Below are positions 55,712-64,000 of a stretch of 64,000 nt of DNA, piece by piece (positions within the stretch are counted from its first letter, which is position 1; the number at the start of each line of letters is the position of its first letter). The notes under the pieces are model-generated. The model was not told the DNA's origin, did no database searches, and saw nothing but the letters and a program-made list of their open reading frames with translations. This DNA comes from Pseudobacteroides sp. (lineage in GTDB: Bacteria; Bacillota; Clostridia; Acetivibrionales; DSM-2933): positions 1-64,000 of the forward strand of contig NZ_DATCTU010000098.1 of the NCBI RefSeq assembly GCF_036567765.1, read 5' to 3'. The position numbers were made by a program, and so were the translations under genes.

Positions 55712-57259
55712 TTATATATATTGGTGTATTGCATAAGGCAGTTCTTCGATCAAGTCACCTGCTATAATCCCATATTGGCCCTTCTTATGTGCAGCCATAT
55801 CCCCTGCCAAACCGTGGAGAAAAACCCCGGCAACTGCAGAGTCCTCAGGCGTAAAGCCCTGGCCTATAAATCCTGCTATTATTCCTGTCAGCACATCACC
55901 TGTACCTGCAGTTGACATCCCAGGATTTCCTGTGGGATTTATATAAATTCTCCCGCCAGGAGCAGCAATAATGGTTTTTGAGCCCTTTAATACCGTTATA
56001 ACATTATACTGGGCGGAAAAATCCCCGGCATGTTTTATTCGGTCATTCTGAATATCCGAAATGCTCATTCCCATAAGCCTGGCCATTTCTCCCGGGTGAG
56101 GCGTAACTACCACGGGCACCTTTGCCTTTTTCAATATTGCTGCATCCTTTGAGACGGCGTTCAAAGCATCTGCATCAAGCACAATGGGAACACTTGCATT
56201 TACAAGTATCTCTTGTACTAGTTCAATAATGTCCTGCCGACATGAAATACCCGGACCAATTGCCGCCACATTCATTTTTTCCATTTGTTTTAATATATCT
56301 TTAGCGGATTCTTTGGAAAAGTGCTCTTTACCCTTATCCTCAAATGGTATAACAATGGGCTCCACCAACTGAGCACTGTAAATATTACCCAATACAGCCG
56401 GAACCCCAAGATACACAAGCCCTGCACCCGACCTTAAAGCTGCCTTTGCACAAAGGCAGCCTGAGCCTGTCATTCCCGTTGAACCGCTTATAATGAGGAC
56501 CCTCCCATAATTACCCTTACTACTTTCCTTTATTCTTTTTGGTATTATATCGGACACATGCTCTTTATCTATAAGAGTTGTTTTCATATTTACAGCATCA
56601 CATATTGACTTGGGTATACCGATGTCGGCGATTACAAGCTCACCCGTATGTTCACACCCGGGACTAATTAAAAGTCCGGTCTTTGGAAATGTAAATGTTA
56701 CGGTTTTATGAGCCTTTATGGACTTTCCAAGGACTTTTCCCGTTTCACCGTTTACCCCAGAGGGAATATCTATCGATACAACATATTTTGAAGAGTCATT
56801 TACAAGTTTTACTATTTCCTCAATGATGCCTGTCACTTGCCCTTTAAAACCTGTTCCAAAAATCCCGTCTATAACGGCATCACAGCATTCCAGTTCCCTT
56901 TTAATTTCCGAAAGTATATTTTTATCGACGACTTCAACAGTCTTTATATTCATGTTTTCAATGATTTTTAAGTTTATTTGTGCATCACTTTTAACTTCGG
57001 ATTTTTTCGAGGTAATATATACAGATACGTAGGCCCCTAGATTATTTAAATGCCTTGCAACAGCATAAGCATCTCCACCGTTATTCCCCTTACCCGCCAA
57101 GACAATAACCTTTTTTCCTTCCATGGCACCGATACTTCTTGTGGTCTCCTCTACCACCTTAAGTGCAGCATTTTCCATGAGAACAATTCCCGGTATACCT
57201 ATTTTGTTTATGGTTTCATCATCCATTCTTCCAATTTGCTCCGGAGTTGCAACCTTCAT
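55712..57259 (-). CDS. nnr: bifunctional NAD(P)HX epimerase/dehydratase
   Basis: Repairs hydrated NAD(P)H. 515 residues with two domains: N-terminal YjeF epimerase (about 1-215; VLAGKGNNGGDAYAVARHL; DGIFGTGFKG) and C-terminal ribokinase-like ADP-dependent dehydratase (about 230-515; GPGISCRQDI, VVTPHPGEMARLM, NPGMSTAGTGDVLTGIIAGF). First gene of nnr-alr. GGAGGG precedes ATG. Confidence 0.96.
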   Translation of the reverse strand: MKVATPEQIGRMDDETINKIGIPGIVLMENAALKVVEETTRSIGAMEGKKVIVLAGKGNNGGDAYAVARHLNNLGAYVSVYITSKKSEVKSDAQINLKIIENMNIKTVEVVDKNILSEIKRELECCDAVIDGIFGTGFKGQVTGIIEEIVKLVNDSSKYVVSIDIPSGVNGETGKVLGKSIKAHKTVTFTFPKTGLLISPGCEHTGELVIADIGIPKSICDAVNMKTTLIDKEHVSDIIPKRIKESSKGNYGRVLIISGSTGMTGSGCLCAKAALRSGAGLVYLGVPAVLGNIYSAQLVEPIVIPFEDKGKEHFSKESAKDILKQMEKMNVAAIGPGISCRQDIIELVQEILVNASVPIVLDADALNAVSKDAAILKKAKVPVVVTPHPGEMARLMGMSISDIQNDRIKHAGDFSAQYNVITVLKGSKTIIAAPGGRIYINPTGNPGMSTAGTGDVLTGIIAGFIGQGFTPEDSAVAGVFLHGLAGDMAAHKKGQYGIIAGDLIEELPYAIHQYI

Positions 57260-57292
57260 ATAAAACCCTCCACAATTTCCTACATATTAACA

Positions 57293-57356
57293 AATAAGTA
57301 AAATAGAACTTCCCGAGCTTAAGCCCATTATTAAGGGAAGTCGTATTTTACTTATT
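57293..57356. terminator. long hairpin between the polysaccharide block and nnr
   Basis: 22-nt arms (57293-57314 and 57335-57356) pair except for a 2-nt internal mismatch, with a 20-nt loop. It falls 90 bp beyond the O-antigen ligase gene and ahead of nnr on the minus strand, consistent with termination of the polysaccharide operon. A short tandem repeat (CATTATATATTACT) follows near 57383-57412. Confidence 0.75.
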
Positions 57357-57447
57357 CCTTTTATATATTAATTATTATTAACCATTATATATTACTCATT
57401 ATATATTACTCATTATATTGATCACTTTTAAATATCCTGAAAACCTT

Positions 57448-58995
57448 CTAGGCTTTATTGCTTATTCCTTCTCTTTTCCTCATTGTAATACTCAACGCAG
57501 CTAAAACTAATGCCACAATTACCCAGAAAATCAACATTACTCTTGGATAATACCATATATACTCAGCCAGTGCCATTACAAGGACGCTAACAATAGAACA
57601 TATTCCTGCAATAAGAATATTGTTTATGTTTGCTTCTGCCTTATTTGACAAGTTTAATATGCACTTTTTAACAAGCCTCCCAATAAACCACACAAAAGTT
57701 GCTATGCCCATAATACCCATTTCAATCCATATCTGTATATATAAATTGTGGGCATGGGGCGGAACCTTGGCAGTGTATTGATAATAGTTTTTACAGATTC
57801 CCATAAATACATCTGTTCCTAATCCTATTCCTGCCTTCCAGTACTCAGTGAACATGGGCATAATGGTCTGGTATATCTTTATCCTGTACATAGCCGATGT
57901 ATCTGCTTGAGTCAATGACATGAGTCTTCTGTATATACTTTGCGGCATAAAGGGTATAAACGCTATCCCTGCAAGTATAACCAGCGGCAGCAGCTTTTTG
58001 TTTTTAAAGAATACAAATATCAGCACCGATCCAGCAAAACATAGCCACGCTGCACGTGTGCCTGTCCAGACGAGGGATATGAGAGGTGGAACTGCCAATA
58101 ATGAGTAAAGTATCTTTTTAAATACATTCTTTGAATTTAAAACTACTGCAAAATAAAAAGGTATTGTCATAAGCAGCAACTCGGCGTAGTTGTTGGGATT
58201 TCCCACAGTAGAAAAAACTCGCCCCTTTGCATCGGAGTTTGTCACAAGATCTATAAAGGCGGGATTAACCGGTATTCCCACTATTTTAGCCTGGTATATA
58301 CCGAAAAGGCCTGTAAATGTGACTCCCCACAACATTATCTCTATAAAGCTGTTTATGGACCTTTCGGTATTTATAGAGCTTACTATGACTATGACCAGCA
58401 AAAAGCATGTAAGAAAAAACAGGAGAAACCTCATGCTGTCCATCGGGAAGAATGAATTGCCCACTGATAAAATCACACACAGCATAAACAGAAGTAGGGC
58501 AAAATCAAGTCCTTTAACATTAAAACTTTCAAACCTGTGAAATATTGTTTTTACAAAAAACATTGCTCCAAGTGCCAGTACGATGACTGTGGTGTATATA
58601 TTGTACCACTTCTCATCAGGAACTGAAATAATATATACAATGCTTAATGCTATAACAATCTCTATCCTGCGAAGTATATTTACAGCAGATCTTACAATAA
58701 GGCTCTCTGCAAATATATGACCGTATTTTGTGTAATAGGTGTTTAAAAATCTTGGAATAATGTTCAAGGCTTTATCCAATACACTGACAAAAAAGCTGTA
58801 CTCCAATACCCTTGAATAAAAATCTCTTCTCTTTATAAAATTTAATATGCTGCTGTTGGCAGACAATATTTTAAACTTAGAAGACAAATAGGCTGCAACT
58901 CTTGCAATCAGGCTCTCCTTATAGGCAGCCTGAAACTTTTGTACGAGGGTAATAATAAAGCCTATTATCAAGCTGTTTTTTAATATATTAATCAA
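57448..58995 (-). CDS. O-antigen ligase/polymerase-like membrane protein
   Basis: A 515-residue polytopic protein (ten or more TM helices) with the Wzy/WaaL core: VWTGTRAAWLCFAGS and the late loop PPHAHNLYIQIWIEMGIMG. Such proteins join or polymerise lipid-linked glycans on the outer side of the membrane. The first 100 residues are an unusual amphipathic stretch with repeated SLIARVAAYL / SLIVRSAVNIL-like segments. It ends the block DUF4330-GT4-acyltransferase-flippase and probably exports the same glycan. Confidence 0.88.
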   Translation of the reverse strand: MINILKNSLIIGFIITLVQKFQAAYKESLIARVAAYLSSKFKILSANSSILNFIKRRDFYSRVLEYSFFVSVLDKALNIIPRFLNTYYTKYGHIFAESLIVRSAVNILRRIEIVIALSIVYIISVPDEKWYNIYTTVIVLALGAMFFVKTIFHRFESFNVKGLDFALLLFMLCVILSVGNSFFPMDSMRFLLFFLTCFLLVIVIVSSINTERSINSFIEIMLWGVTFTGLFGIYQAKIVGIPVNPAFIDLVTNSDAKGRVFSTVGNPNNYAELLLMTIPFYFAVVLNSKNVFKKILYSLLAVPPLISLVWTGTRAAWLCFAGSVLIFVFFKNKKLLPLVILAGIAFIPFMPQSIYRRLMSLTQADTSAMYRIKIYQTIMPMFTEYWKAGIGLGTDVFMGICKNYYQYTAKVPPHAHNLYIQIWIEMGIMGIATFVWFIGRLVKKCILNLSNKAEANINNILIAGICSIVSVLVMALAEYIWYYPRVMLIFWVIVALVLAALSITMRKREGISNKA

Positions 58996-59001
58996 GAAGC
59001 A

Positions 59002-59511
59002 TTACCCCTTTTTCTTTATATCATATATCCTGCACTGAAAAGTAGCATTTCCTGCAAGCAGGATAGTAGTCCTTCCGGTATAATAATCCGCACTCCCAAA
59101 GACTACTCCCGAAGAAGACTTGCCATCCCTATATATTCCTTCTCCCTCAACAGTTACTTTAATTGATGAATAGCCCTTTTTGGTTGATGGTACCAATTGC
59201 CCCTTTTCATTAGAGGCCCAGCTTACAGAATTGCCAACCTCTACTTTTGTAACCTTTCCATAGACAACATTCCTGTCAAAGTCTTTTGCCAGATCTCCAT
59301 TACTTATTGCTTTAGCAACAAATTCAGGAACTTCATCAGAGTAGAAACTTATCTCAATCTTATCCGGCTTGGTAAATGCACCTCCGACCCCTATCTGGGA
59401 TCTGGTAAGCTTGTACCCTACACCTGCAATTGCACCTAAAACAACCAAAACAATCAAAACGTCAACAATGCTGATCTTTCCGAAAAGCTTTCCCTTACCA
59501 TCCAATATCAT
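59002..59511 (-). CDS. DUF4330 family protein
   Basis: A 169-residue protein: an N-terminal FGKISIVDVLIVLVVLGAIAGVGYK membrane segment (about 13-35, given here as overlapping fragments ISIVDVLIVLVV and GAIAGVGYK) and a beta-rich extracytoplasmic domain (KIEISFYSDEVPEFVAKAI; VTVEGEG). Matches DUF4330, which often accompanies polysaccharide export genes in Firmicutes; function unknown. ATG 59511 follows GGAGG by ten bases. It lies 6 bp upstream of the O-antigen ligase gene. Confidence 0.83.
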   Translation of the reverse strand: MILDGKGKLFGKISIVDVLIVLVVLGAIAGVGYKLTRSQIGVGGAFTKPDKIEISFYSDEVPEFVAKAISNGDLAKDFDRNVVYGKVTKVEVGNSVSWASNEKGQLVPSTKKGYSSIKVTVEGEGIYRDGKSSSGVVFGSADYYTGRTTILLAGNATFQCRIYDIKKKG

Positions 59512-59594
59512 TTCAACACTTCCTCCATAAAACATATTTTCTGTACTTTTATTCTTACTGCTTAACTTTAATCCTACTGCTCGATTTTATCCTA

Positions 59595-60698
59595 TTACTC
59601 ACTTTTCAAGCTTTCCCTGTATAAATTATATGTTTCCATAACCATCTTATCAAGATTAAATTTTTCCCTGATTGCCTTTAATGCATTTTCCCGCAAAGTT
59701 TTTTGCAGTTTTTCATCGTTCATGACTCTTGTAACCGCCTGAGCAAGGCCCCTTGCATCATCATACTTTACAAGGATACCGCAGCTTGTCTCATTGTTTA
59801 TTATATCCCCGTTTCCTCCCATATCGGTTGCAATTATTGGTAGGCCGCAGGCCAAAACCTCCAGTATAGCAAAGCTTAACGCCTCATGGGCTGAAGAATT
59901 TATATATAGGTCGCTACCGTAAATAAGATTTTTAATGTCTTTTCTAAATCCTGTAAATATAATATCCTTTTCCAGTCCCAAATTCAATGCCTGTTTTTTT
60001 CTTTCTTCAAAGAAAGGCCCATCATTTGCAAGCACCATTACAAATTTTTTGTCAGTCATTTTTTTTAGTTCGGCTATGGAATTTATAAGGAATTCATGCC
60101 CCTTATCATAGGCAAACCTTGACGCACAGAGCATTACGAAGGTATCGCTGTCAATATTAAGCTCCTGCCTCATTGTTGACTCTACAGGACCTCCCCATGC
60201 CTTAGGGTCAACACCGTTAAAAATAACCTTTATTTTTTTGCCGTTAACACCGTTACTTATCATCATTTCCTTGCCCTTGTTGCATACCGCAGCTATGTTT
60301 GCCTCAAGAGGAGTCAAAACCCTGTTGAAAAACCTTAATACCGCGTTGTTTTCCAATATAAAATGGTTTGTATACATGACTTTGGTTTTAGGGTTAAATA
60401 GTCTTGACCACATGGCAATGTAGTTTTCTCTTAAATACTGGGTATGAATGAGGTCAATTTTAAGCTTTTTGCACAATTTGCTTAAATTATAAGCAGCCCT
60501 TATGTCAAAAGGATTTTTCATTGCAATCCTATGGGAGGTGACCCCAAGCTCTGAGAGCTTTTCAACCAAAAGCCCTTCCTCATTGTATGCAAGATAAGCT
60601 TTTACCTCTTTACCATTGAGCTTTTCAACAAGGGATTGTACATATCTTTCGGTACCTGCTTTTCCGGCATGGTTTATCAAGTATAGAACCTTAATCAT
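59595..60698 (-). CDS. GT4 glycosyltransferase
   Basis: A 367-residue GT-B enzyme: [42 protein letters not shown], and the donor-site [19 protein letters not shown]. Donor and acceptor unknown; it belongs to the surface-glycan block. Its ATG (60698) lies six bases after AGGTG and overlaps the stop of the acyltransferase gene by 8 bp. An in-frame GTG three codons earlier is less well placed. Confidence 0.9.
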   Translation of the reverse strand: MIKVLYLINHAGKAGTERYVQSLVEKLNGKEVKAYLAYNEEGLLVEKLSELGVTSHRIAMKNPFDIRAAYNLSKLCKKLKIDLIHTQYLRENYIAMWSRLFNPKTKVMYTNHFILENNAVLRFFNRVLTPLEANIAAVCNKGKEMMISNGVNGKKIKVIFNGVDPKAWGGPVESTMRQELNIDSDTFVMLCASRFAYDKGHEFLINSIAELKKMTDKKFVMVLANDGPFFEERKKQALNLGLEKDIIFTGFRKDIKNLIYGSDLYINSSAHEALSFAILEVLACGLPIIATDMGGNGDIINNETSCGILVKYDDARGLAQAVTRVMNDEKLQKTLRENALKAIREKFNLDKMVMETYNLYRESLKSE

Positions 60699-61275
60699 TT
60701 TTATCACCTGCGTTTTCGTTTTGTATTTGGTTTATATTCTGTGTTTGGTTTCCATTTCTGTATTTTATAATCTTAGCCGGATTACCGCCTACCACTGCGT
60801 ATTCGGGAACATCTTTAGTCACCACGGCTCCTGCACCTAAAATAGCCCCCTTGTGAACAGTAATACCCGGGAGAATTATAACCCTTGCTGCTATCCATAC
60901 ATCATCCTCTATGACAACAGGCTTTTTAGGTGCTGTTTGAAGGTTCATGGGAATGTCCAGACGACTGTTCTCGTGATTCTGGGTAAATATCATAACATCA
61001 GGCCCCATCATAACATCATTACCTATTTTTAATGGTCCTGCAATCCTGCAATTTATGCCTAATCCGGTATTTTCTCCAATTTCAATATCCCTGCCCGAGC
61101 CAAAAAATGCTCCATGTTCAACATTAATGTTCTTACCTGACTTGTAAAAAATTCTCCTGCACAAAAACCTTCTGATTCTCTTTGTACCAAAGCCGTAGGG
61201 CAAGTCCGAGCCGGGCAAATGCCGTGCGACGGCGTAATAAAGTATGAGACAAATATAATAACTAAGTTTTTTCAT
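60691..61275 (-). CDS. hexapeptide-repeat acyltransferase (LbH), first copy
   Basis: A 194-residue protein with hydrophobic N-terminus ([20 protein letters not shown]) and a left-handed beta-helix (about 60-180) with I-G-N/D-D-V-W-I-A repeats ([40 protein letters not shown]). It likely O-acetylates a sugar of the surface glycan using acetyl-CoA. ATG 61275 has GGAGG five bases upstream. Coupled to the following GT4 gene. Confidence 0.9.
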   Translation of the reverse strand: MKKLSYYICLILYYAVARHLPGSDLPYGFGTKRIRRFLCRRIFYKSGKNINVEHGAFFGSGRDIEIGENTGLGINCRIAGPLKIGNDVMMGPDVMIFTQNHENSRLDIPMNLQTAPKKPVVIEDDVWIAARVIILPGITVHKGAILGAGAVVTKDVPEYAVVGGNPAKIIKYRNGNQTQNINQIQNENAGDKND

Positions 61276-61351
61276 TGTTACCTCCAACAATTATATTAAA
61301 AGCTATAAATCTATTACGTTTAACACTTTTAATGCAGTAAAGCCTTTTTCA

Positions 61352-62908
61352 TCATTGAGCGGGTTTTCTAAAGGGAATTTTGGACATTACCCTCTTTAGC
61401 ATTTCCTTTGACTCATCCACCTTAATAAAATAAGTTATAAAGAAGTAGCTCACTGCTCCCAATAATACAGGAATAATGAGTTTGATGCTTCTGTCCACCA
61501 AAAATACCCCGAAGGATACATTCTCAAGCAGCATGCCGGAACCTACGACCAATATGAACATTACAATGCTGGCCCCAGTATACTTTATAACATTTATTCC
61601 AAGGCCTTTCAAGTTCAGATCGCCGATTTTTCTTCTGATGAGTATAACAAGAATCAATGCCCCGGTTAATGATGATATGGAATAAGCCAGCGGTATTCCG
61701 TAAACGCCTATAAAACGAGCCAATATAAGGCTTAGTGAAATATTTATAATCATCATAACCACGCCGTTTATTGCAGGCCTTTTGGTATCCTTTAAGGAAT
61801 AAAAGGCTCTATCCAATACTTCCTTTACTCCAAACCCTACAATACCTATGCAGTATAGTGCCATCAGAACAGCAGCAAAATTAACATCATTCTGGTTTAT
61901 TTTGCCCCATTTGATAAGCAGTTCGATAAGCTGATAGCGAACCGCTATAAATCCTGCAGTACATGGGATCAGTATAAAAGCTACCGAGCTTAAAATCTTT
62001 ACAATGCTTGCCTTAAATTCAGCCATGTCATTTTGGGCAGCATACATTGAAAGCCTTGGAAATATTACTGCCGTCACCGAAAACACAAAGGCAAGTACCG
62101 CGTACAAAACCAAATTCTGCACCCAATTCATCATGAAAACGGTATTATCCTCAAACCTGCTGCAAAATACGTTATTGAAAAGCATGTTTATTGAGTATGC
62201 AGATGTCCCCAGTAGTACCGGCGGTACCAGTTTTGCAGCTGTTAAAATATCCGGGTCCCTTATGACAAGTGACGGCCTGTACCTGTATTCGGTTTTGTAC
62301 ATGGGAGGGATCAGAATAAGTGCCTGAGTTGTAAGCCCTATAAATGTAGCCACGATAAGTCCCTTTACCCCAAACACATTGCTCAAAAACAATGAATATA
62401 TTATAACAATCAAGCTGCTTGGTATACTTACCAGTGCAGGCATGCTAAACCTTCCATAAGACTGTAAAATCCCTTGAAAAACATAATTAAGTGCATAAAA
62501 AATCATGATGGGGAACATCACCCTTAGTGCAAACACAGTCAATCCATAATCCTGGACCCTGAATTTGGGCGTCAGATAGGTTATCAGCGGAGTGGCCAGT
62601 ATGCATAATGCCGAAAACACAATTGTAAGCACTACTGTAATAGTAATAATTTTATCGGCAAACCTGTGTGCCCTTTCCTTTTCACCTGTAGTAATATGGC
62701 CTGCAAATATAGGGATTACAACCGTAGCCAAGGCAGTGCCAAGGCTGGTAAATATTATAAGCGGAATCTGCAATGAATAGGAGTAAATCTCCATTTCAAT
62801 GGTTCTTCCGAACTTTGCTGCATAAAAGCTGCTGCTTATTAAAGATAAAACTCTTGAAAACAGCATTAAAATTGTAACAATGCCTATAGATTTTGCTACG
62901 CTTTTCAT
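61352..62908 (-). CDS. murJ: MurJ/MviN-family lipid-linked glycan flippase
   Basis: A 518-residue MOP-superfamily protein with about 14 TM helices. The N-terminus SIGIVTILMLFSRVLSLISS and the R-x-G-x and F-P-rich segments (VMFPIMIFYALNY; SVTAVIFPRLSMYAA) are typical of MurJ. It could flip lipid II, but its place among surface-polysaccharide genes also allows a dedicated glycan flippase role; MurJ is the closer match. ATG 62908 has AAAGG seven bases upstream. Confidence 0.85.
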   Translation of the reverse strand: MKSVAKSIGIVTILMLFSRVLSLISSSFYAAKFGRTIEMEIYSYSLQIPLIIFTSLGTALATVVIPIFAGHITTGEKERAHRFADKIITITVVLTIVFSALCILATPLITYLTPKFRVQDYGLTVFALRVMFPIMIFYALNYVFQGILQSYGRFSMPALVSIPSSLIVIIYSLFLSNVFGVKGLIVATFIGLTTQALILIPPMYKTEYRYRPSLVIRDPDILTAAKLVPPVLLGTSAYSINMLFNNVFCSRFEDNTVFMMNWVQNLVLYAVLAFVFSVTAVIFPRLSMYAAQNDMAEFKASIVKILSSVAFILIPCTAGFIAVRYQLIELLIKWGKINQNDVNFAAVLMALYCIGIVGFGVKEVLDRAFYSLKDTKRPAINGVVMMIINISLSLILARFIGVYGIPLAYSISSLTGALILVILIRRKIGDLNLKGLGINVIKYTGASIVMFILVVGSGMLLENVSFGVFLVDRSIKLIIPVLLGAVSYFFITYFIKVDESKEMLKRVMSKIPFRKPAQ

Positions 62909-62939
62909 CTTGTGACCTTTCAATTAAAGTAATATAGAT

Positions 62940-63539
62940 TTAGGGTATCCAATAAATGTTTTCCTTAATAACCCTGGCAGGGTTTCCTCCTACCAGCGTT
63001 TTTGGTGCAACATCCTTTGTAACAACGCTTCCGGCAGCTATGACGGCACCGTCACCAATTGTTACCCCCTTTAAAACAAGCACATTACAGCCAATCCAAA
63101 CATCATTGCCTATCTTTATTGGTTTTATTTCCTCGGTAGGACTGTTAAATTTATGGTAATCCCTGTCCATTATGCAGACATCCCAGGATATATTGCACCC
63201 GTTTCCTATCTCTACCTTGCTACCCGCGTGTATTTCAGTCCTGTCCCCGATTGAGGTGTTATTTCCGATTATTATTTCGGAGAAATTTTCATTTCCGAAT
63301 GCACTTAGCTTTACCCCTTTATAAAGCTGGACCTTTCTTCCCAACTTTATGGCTGCATTCTTTTTAATTATGCTTATGCCTCTGCCTGCTCTAAGAAGCG
63401 ATCCACACTCAGTTAATTTTATTCTAATAAAAAAACCTCTTACAAGTTTTAAAACCTCTGTAATTATTTCCGGGATGGTTCTGCTAAATGCTTTTCTGTC
63501 TATTTTATAATTAGCCTGTCCATTAGTTGGTTGATCCAT
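62940..63539 (-). CDS. hexapeptide-repeat acyltransferase (LbH), second copy
   Basis: A 199-residue left-handed beta-helix protein (repeat region about 65-190; [58 protein letters not shown]). Similar to the acyltransferase 1.7 kb away but with a different, non-hydrophobic N-terminus, so it probably modifies another sugar. AGGGG precedes ATG. First gene of the polysaccharide block on this strand. Confidence 0.9.
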   Translation of the reverse strand: MDQPTNGQANYKIDRKAFSRTIPEIITEVLKLVRGFFIRIKLTECGSLLRAGRGISIIKKNAAIKLGRKVQLYKGVKLSAFGNENFSEIIIGNNTSIGDRTEIHAGSKVEIGNGCNISWDVCIMDRDYHKFNSPTEEIKPIKIGNDVWIGCNVLVLKGVTIGDGAVIAAGSVVTKDVAPKTLVGGNPARVIKENIYWIP

Positions 63540-63880
63540 TATCCTTGCACCCCTCTATTTGCTTTTTTACGAAAATTAATTATATCACTAATAAATTTAT
63601 AATGCCATATTAAAAGCGATTAATCTTTTGTGCCATGCGGAAGCAATTTTTTAATTATATCTTTGTTAACAAAATAGTTCTAATTGATTTTTATATGTGG
63701 TAGAATGAATATAGAGAGTTTATAAAATGTTTATTTATAGTTTATAAAGTATTAATATTTAGTCATGCACGAAAAATAACTTCCGCTATAAATTTCGCTC
63801 ATGCGTTGACTTAACTCGTCAACACCCGCTCAAAAGCGTAAGTAATTTTTCATTCATGCCTTAGTAACGGGGGAATGTAG
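63540..63880. other. divergent intergenic region with a long family B repeat
   Basis: About 340 bp between the acyltransferase (-) and the partial gene (+). Its main content is the full-length family B repeat (63756-63866), which runs to within 15 bp of the next start codon. No clear promoter was recognised. Confidence 0.6.
63756..63866 (+). repeat. intergenic repeat, family B copy 3 (full length)
   Basis: About 110 bp. It contains both flanks found at 7207-7260 and the central block found at 43730-43771. The centre holds GTTGAC-ttaactc-GTCAAC and nested CGCT/AGCG pairs, so it is structured. Confidence 0.85.
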
Positions 63881-64000
63881 ATGGCGGTTAAAGAACCTGG
63901 TAAAATTAATGCGGAGGCTGAAAAGATATCAATCGATGAGTTCCGCAACTTGTTCATGCAAAACCTGAAAGGCTCGTTTTTCAAGAATGATGTCATAAAA
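63881..64000 (+). CDS. partial gene entering the right edge, unknown
   Basis: Forty codons from ATG 63881 to the window end, preceded by GGGGG about eight bases upstream. It starts MAVKEPGKIN, then EKISIDEFRNLFMQNLKG. Too short to assign. The family B repeat ends just upstream of its ribosome binding site. Confidence 0.6.
   Translation, partial: MAVKEPGKINAEAEKISIDEFRNLFMQNLKGSFFKNDVIK

Noticed and set aside
7207..63866. CRISPR repeats
   Set aside because: The short repeats are dispersed, on both strands and of varied length, without regular spacing or adjacent cas genes.

Overview
The window comes from the chromosome of a low-GC, Gram-positive, spore-forming, anaerobic Firmicute, most likely a cellulolytic clostridium of the Acetivibrio / Ruminiclostridium / Pseudobacteroides lineage. 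The evidence is A+T-rich intergenic DNA, purine-rich AGGAGG ribosome binding sites, an alpha/beta-type small acid-soluble spore protein, a CotH-family protein ending in a cellulosomal dockerin, an S-layer-homology (SLH) surface protein with CsaB-type pyruvylation machinery, and split transketolase subunits. The species assignment is inference.

Layout. 0.1-2.6 kb: two tandem paralogous secreted stalk-domain proteins. 2.6-4.4 kb: decayed DNA with a frameshifted integrase relic, next to a four-gene tRNA operon (Asp-Phe-Gly-Cys) that has its own strong promoter and terminator. 4.4-7.2 kb: Hsp33, a cold-shock protein, a methyltransferase with an alkyltransferase, and a spore protein. 7.3-11.5 kb: a cell-division / wall-hydrolysis block (ftsE-ftsX, an M23 murein hydrolase activator, a C-terminal processing protease). 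11.5-14.1 kb: a PucR-type regulator and a shared sugar-importer ATPase. 14.3-23.4 kb: one arginine/carbamoyl-phosphate operon on the + strand (argC-argB-argD-carA-carB-argF-GNAT) behind a promoter overlapped by two ARG-box-like sites. 23.5-31.8 kb: a 1241-residue Ig-like/SLH protein with a receiver-only protein, then a SARP-like response regulator and a double-kinase hybrid sensor. 31.9-36.9 kb: a small membrane protein, DUF2304 + GT2, the CotH-dockerin protein, and a decayed MutS-family gene. 37.1-39.5 kb: a variant Fpg/Nei-like protein and an adenylate-forming ligase. 39.6-46.8 kb: a frameshifted GGDEF gene, a lipoprotein, VanW, split transketolase and a YitT protein. 47-50 kb: a GT4-CsaB fusion and TagA. 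50.1-57.3 kb: a mini J-domain protein, an FAD oxidoreductase, MazEF, alanine racemase and Nnr. 57.4-63.5 kb: a surface-polysaccharide block (O-antigen ligase-like protein, DUF4330, GT4, two hexapeptide acyltransferases, a MurJ-like flippase). A partial gene enters at the right edge.

How it fits together. Much of the window concerns the cell envelope. CsaB-type pyruvylation and TagA-type ManNAc transfer would make and modify the wall polymer that SLH domains hold, the Ig/SLH protein is a likely client, and the 57-63 kb block builds another glycan. The sensor/regulator genes beside the SLH gene suggest regulated surface display. The arginine operon is the clearest metabolic unit; argJ, argG and argH are not in the window.

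The least ordinary signals are non-coding. At least two families of short structured intergenic repeats are scattered through the window; one shows compensatory changes in its stem, and one of its copies lies in the arg leader. There is also a perfect 22-bp palindrome upstream of the M23 gene, a probable ATT start codon, and three genes broken by frameshift or nonsense mutation. I did not find a CRISPR array, a recognisable complete mobile element or a clear new defence system.
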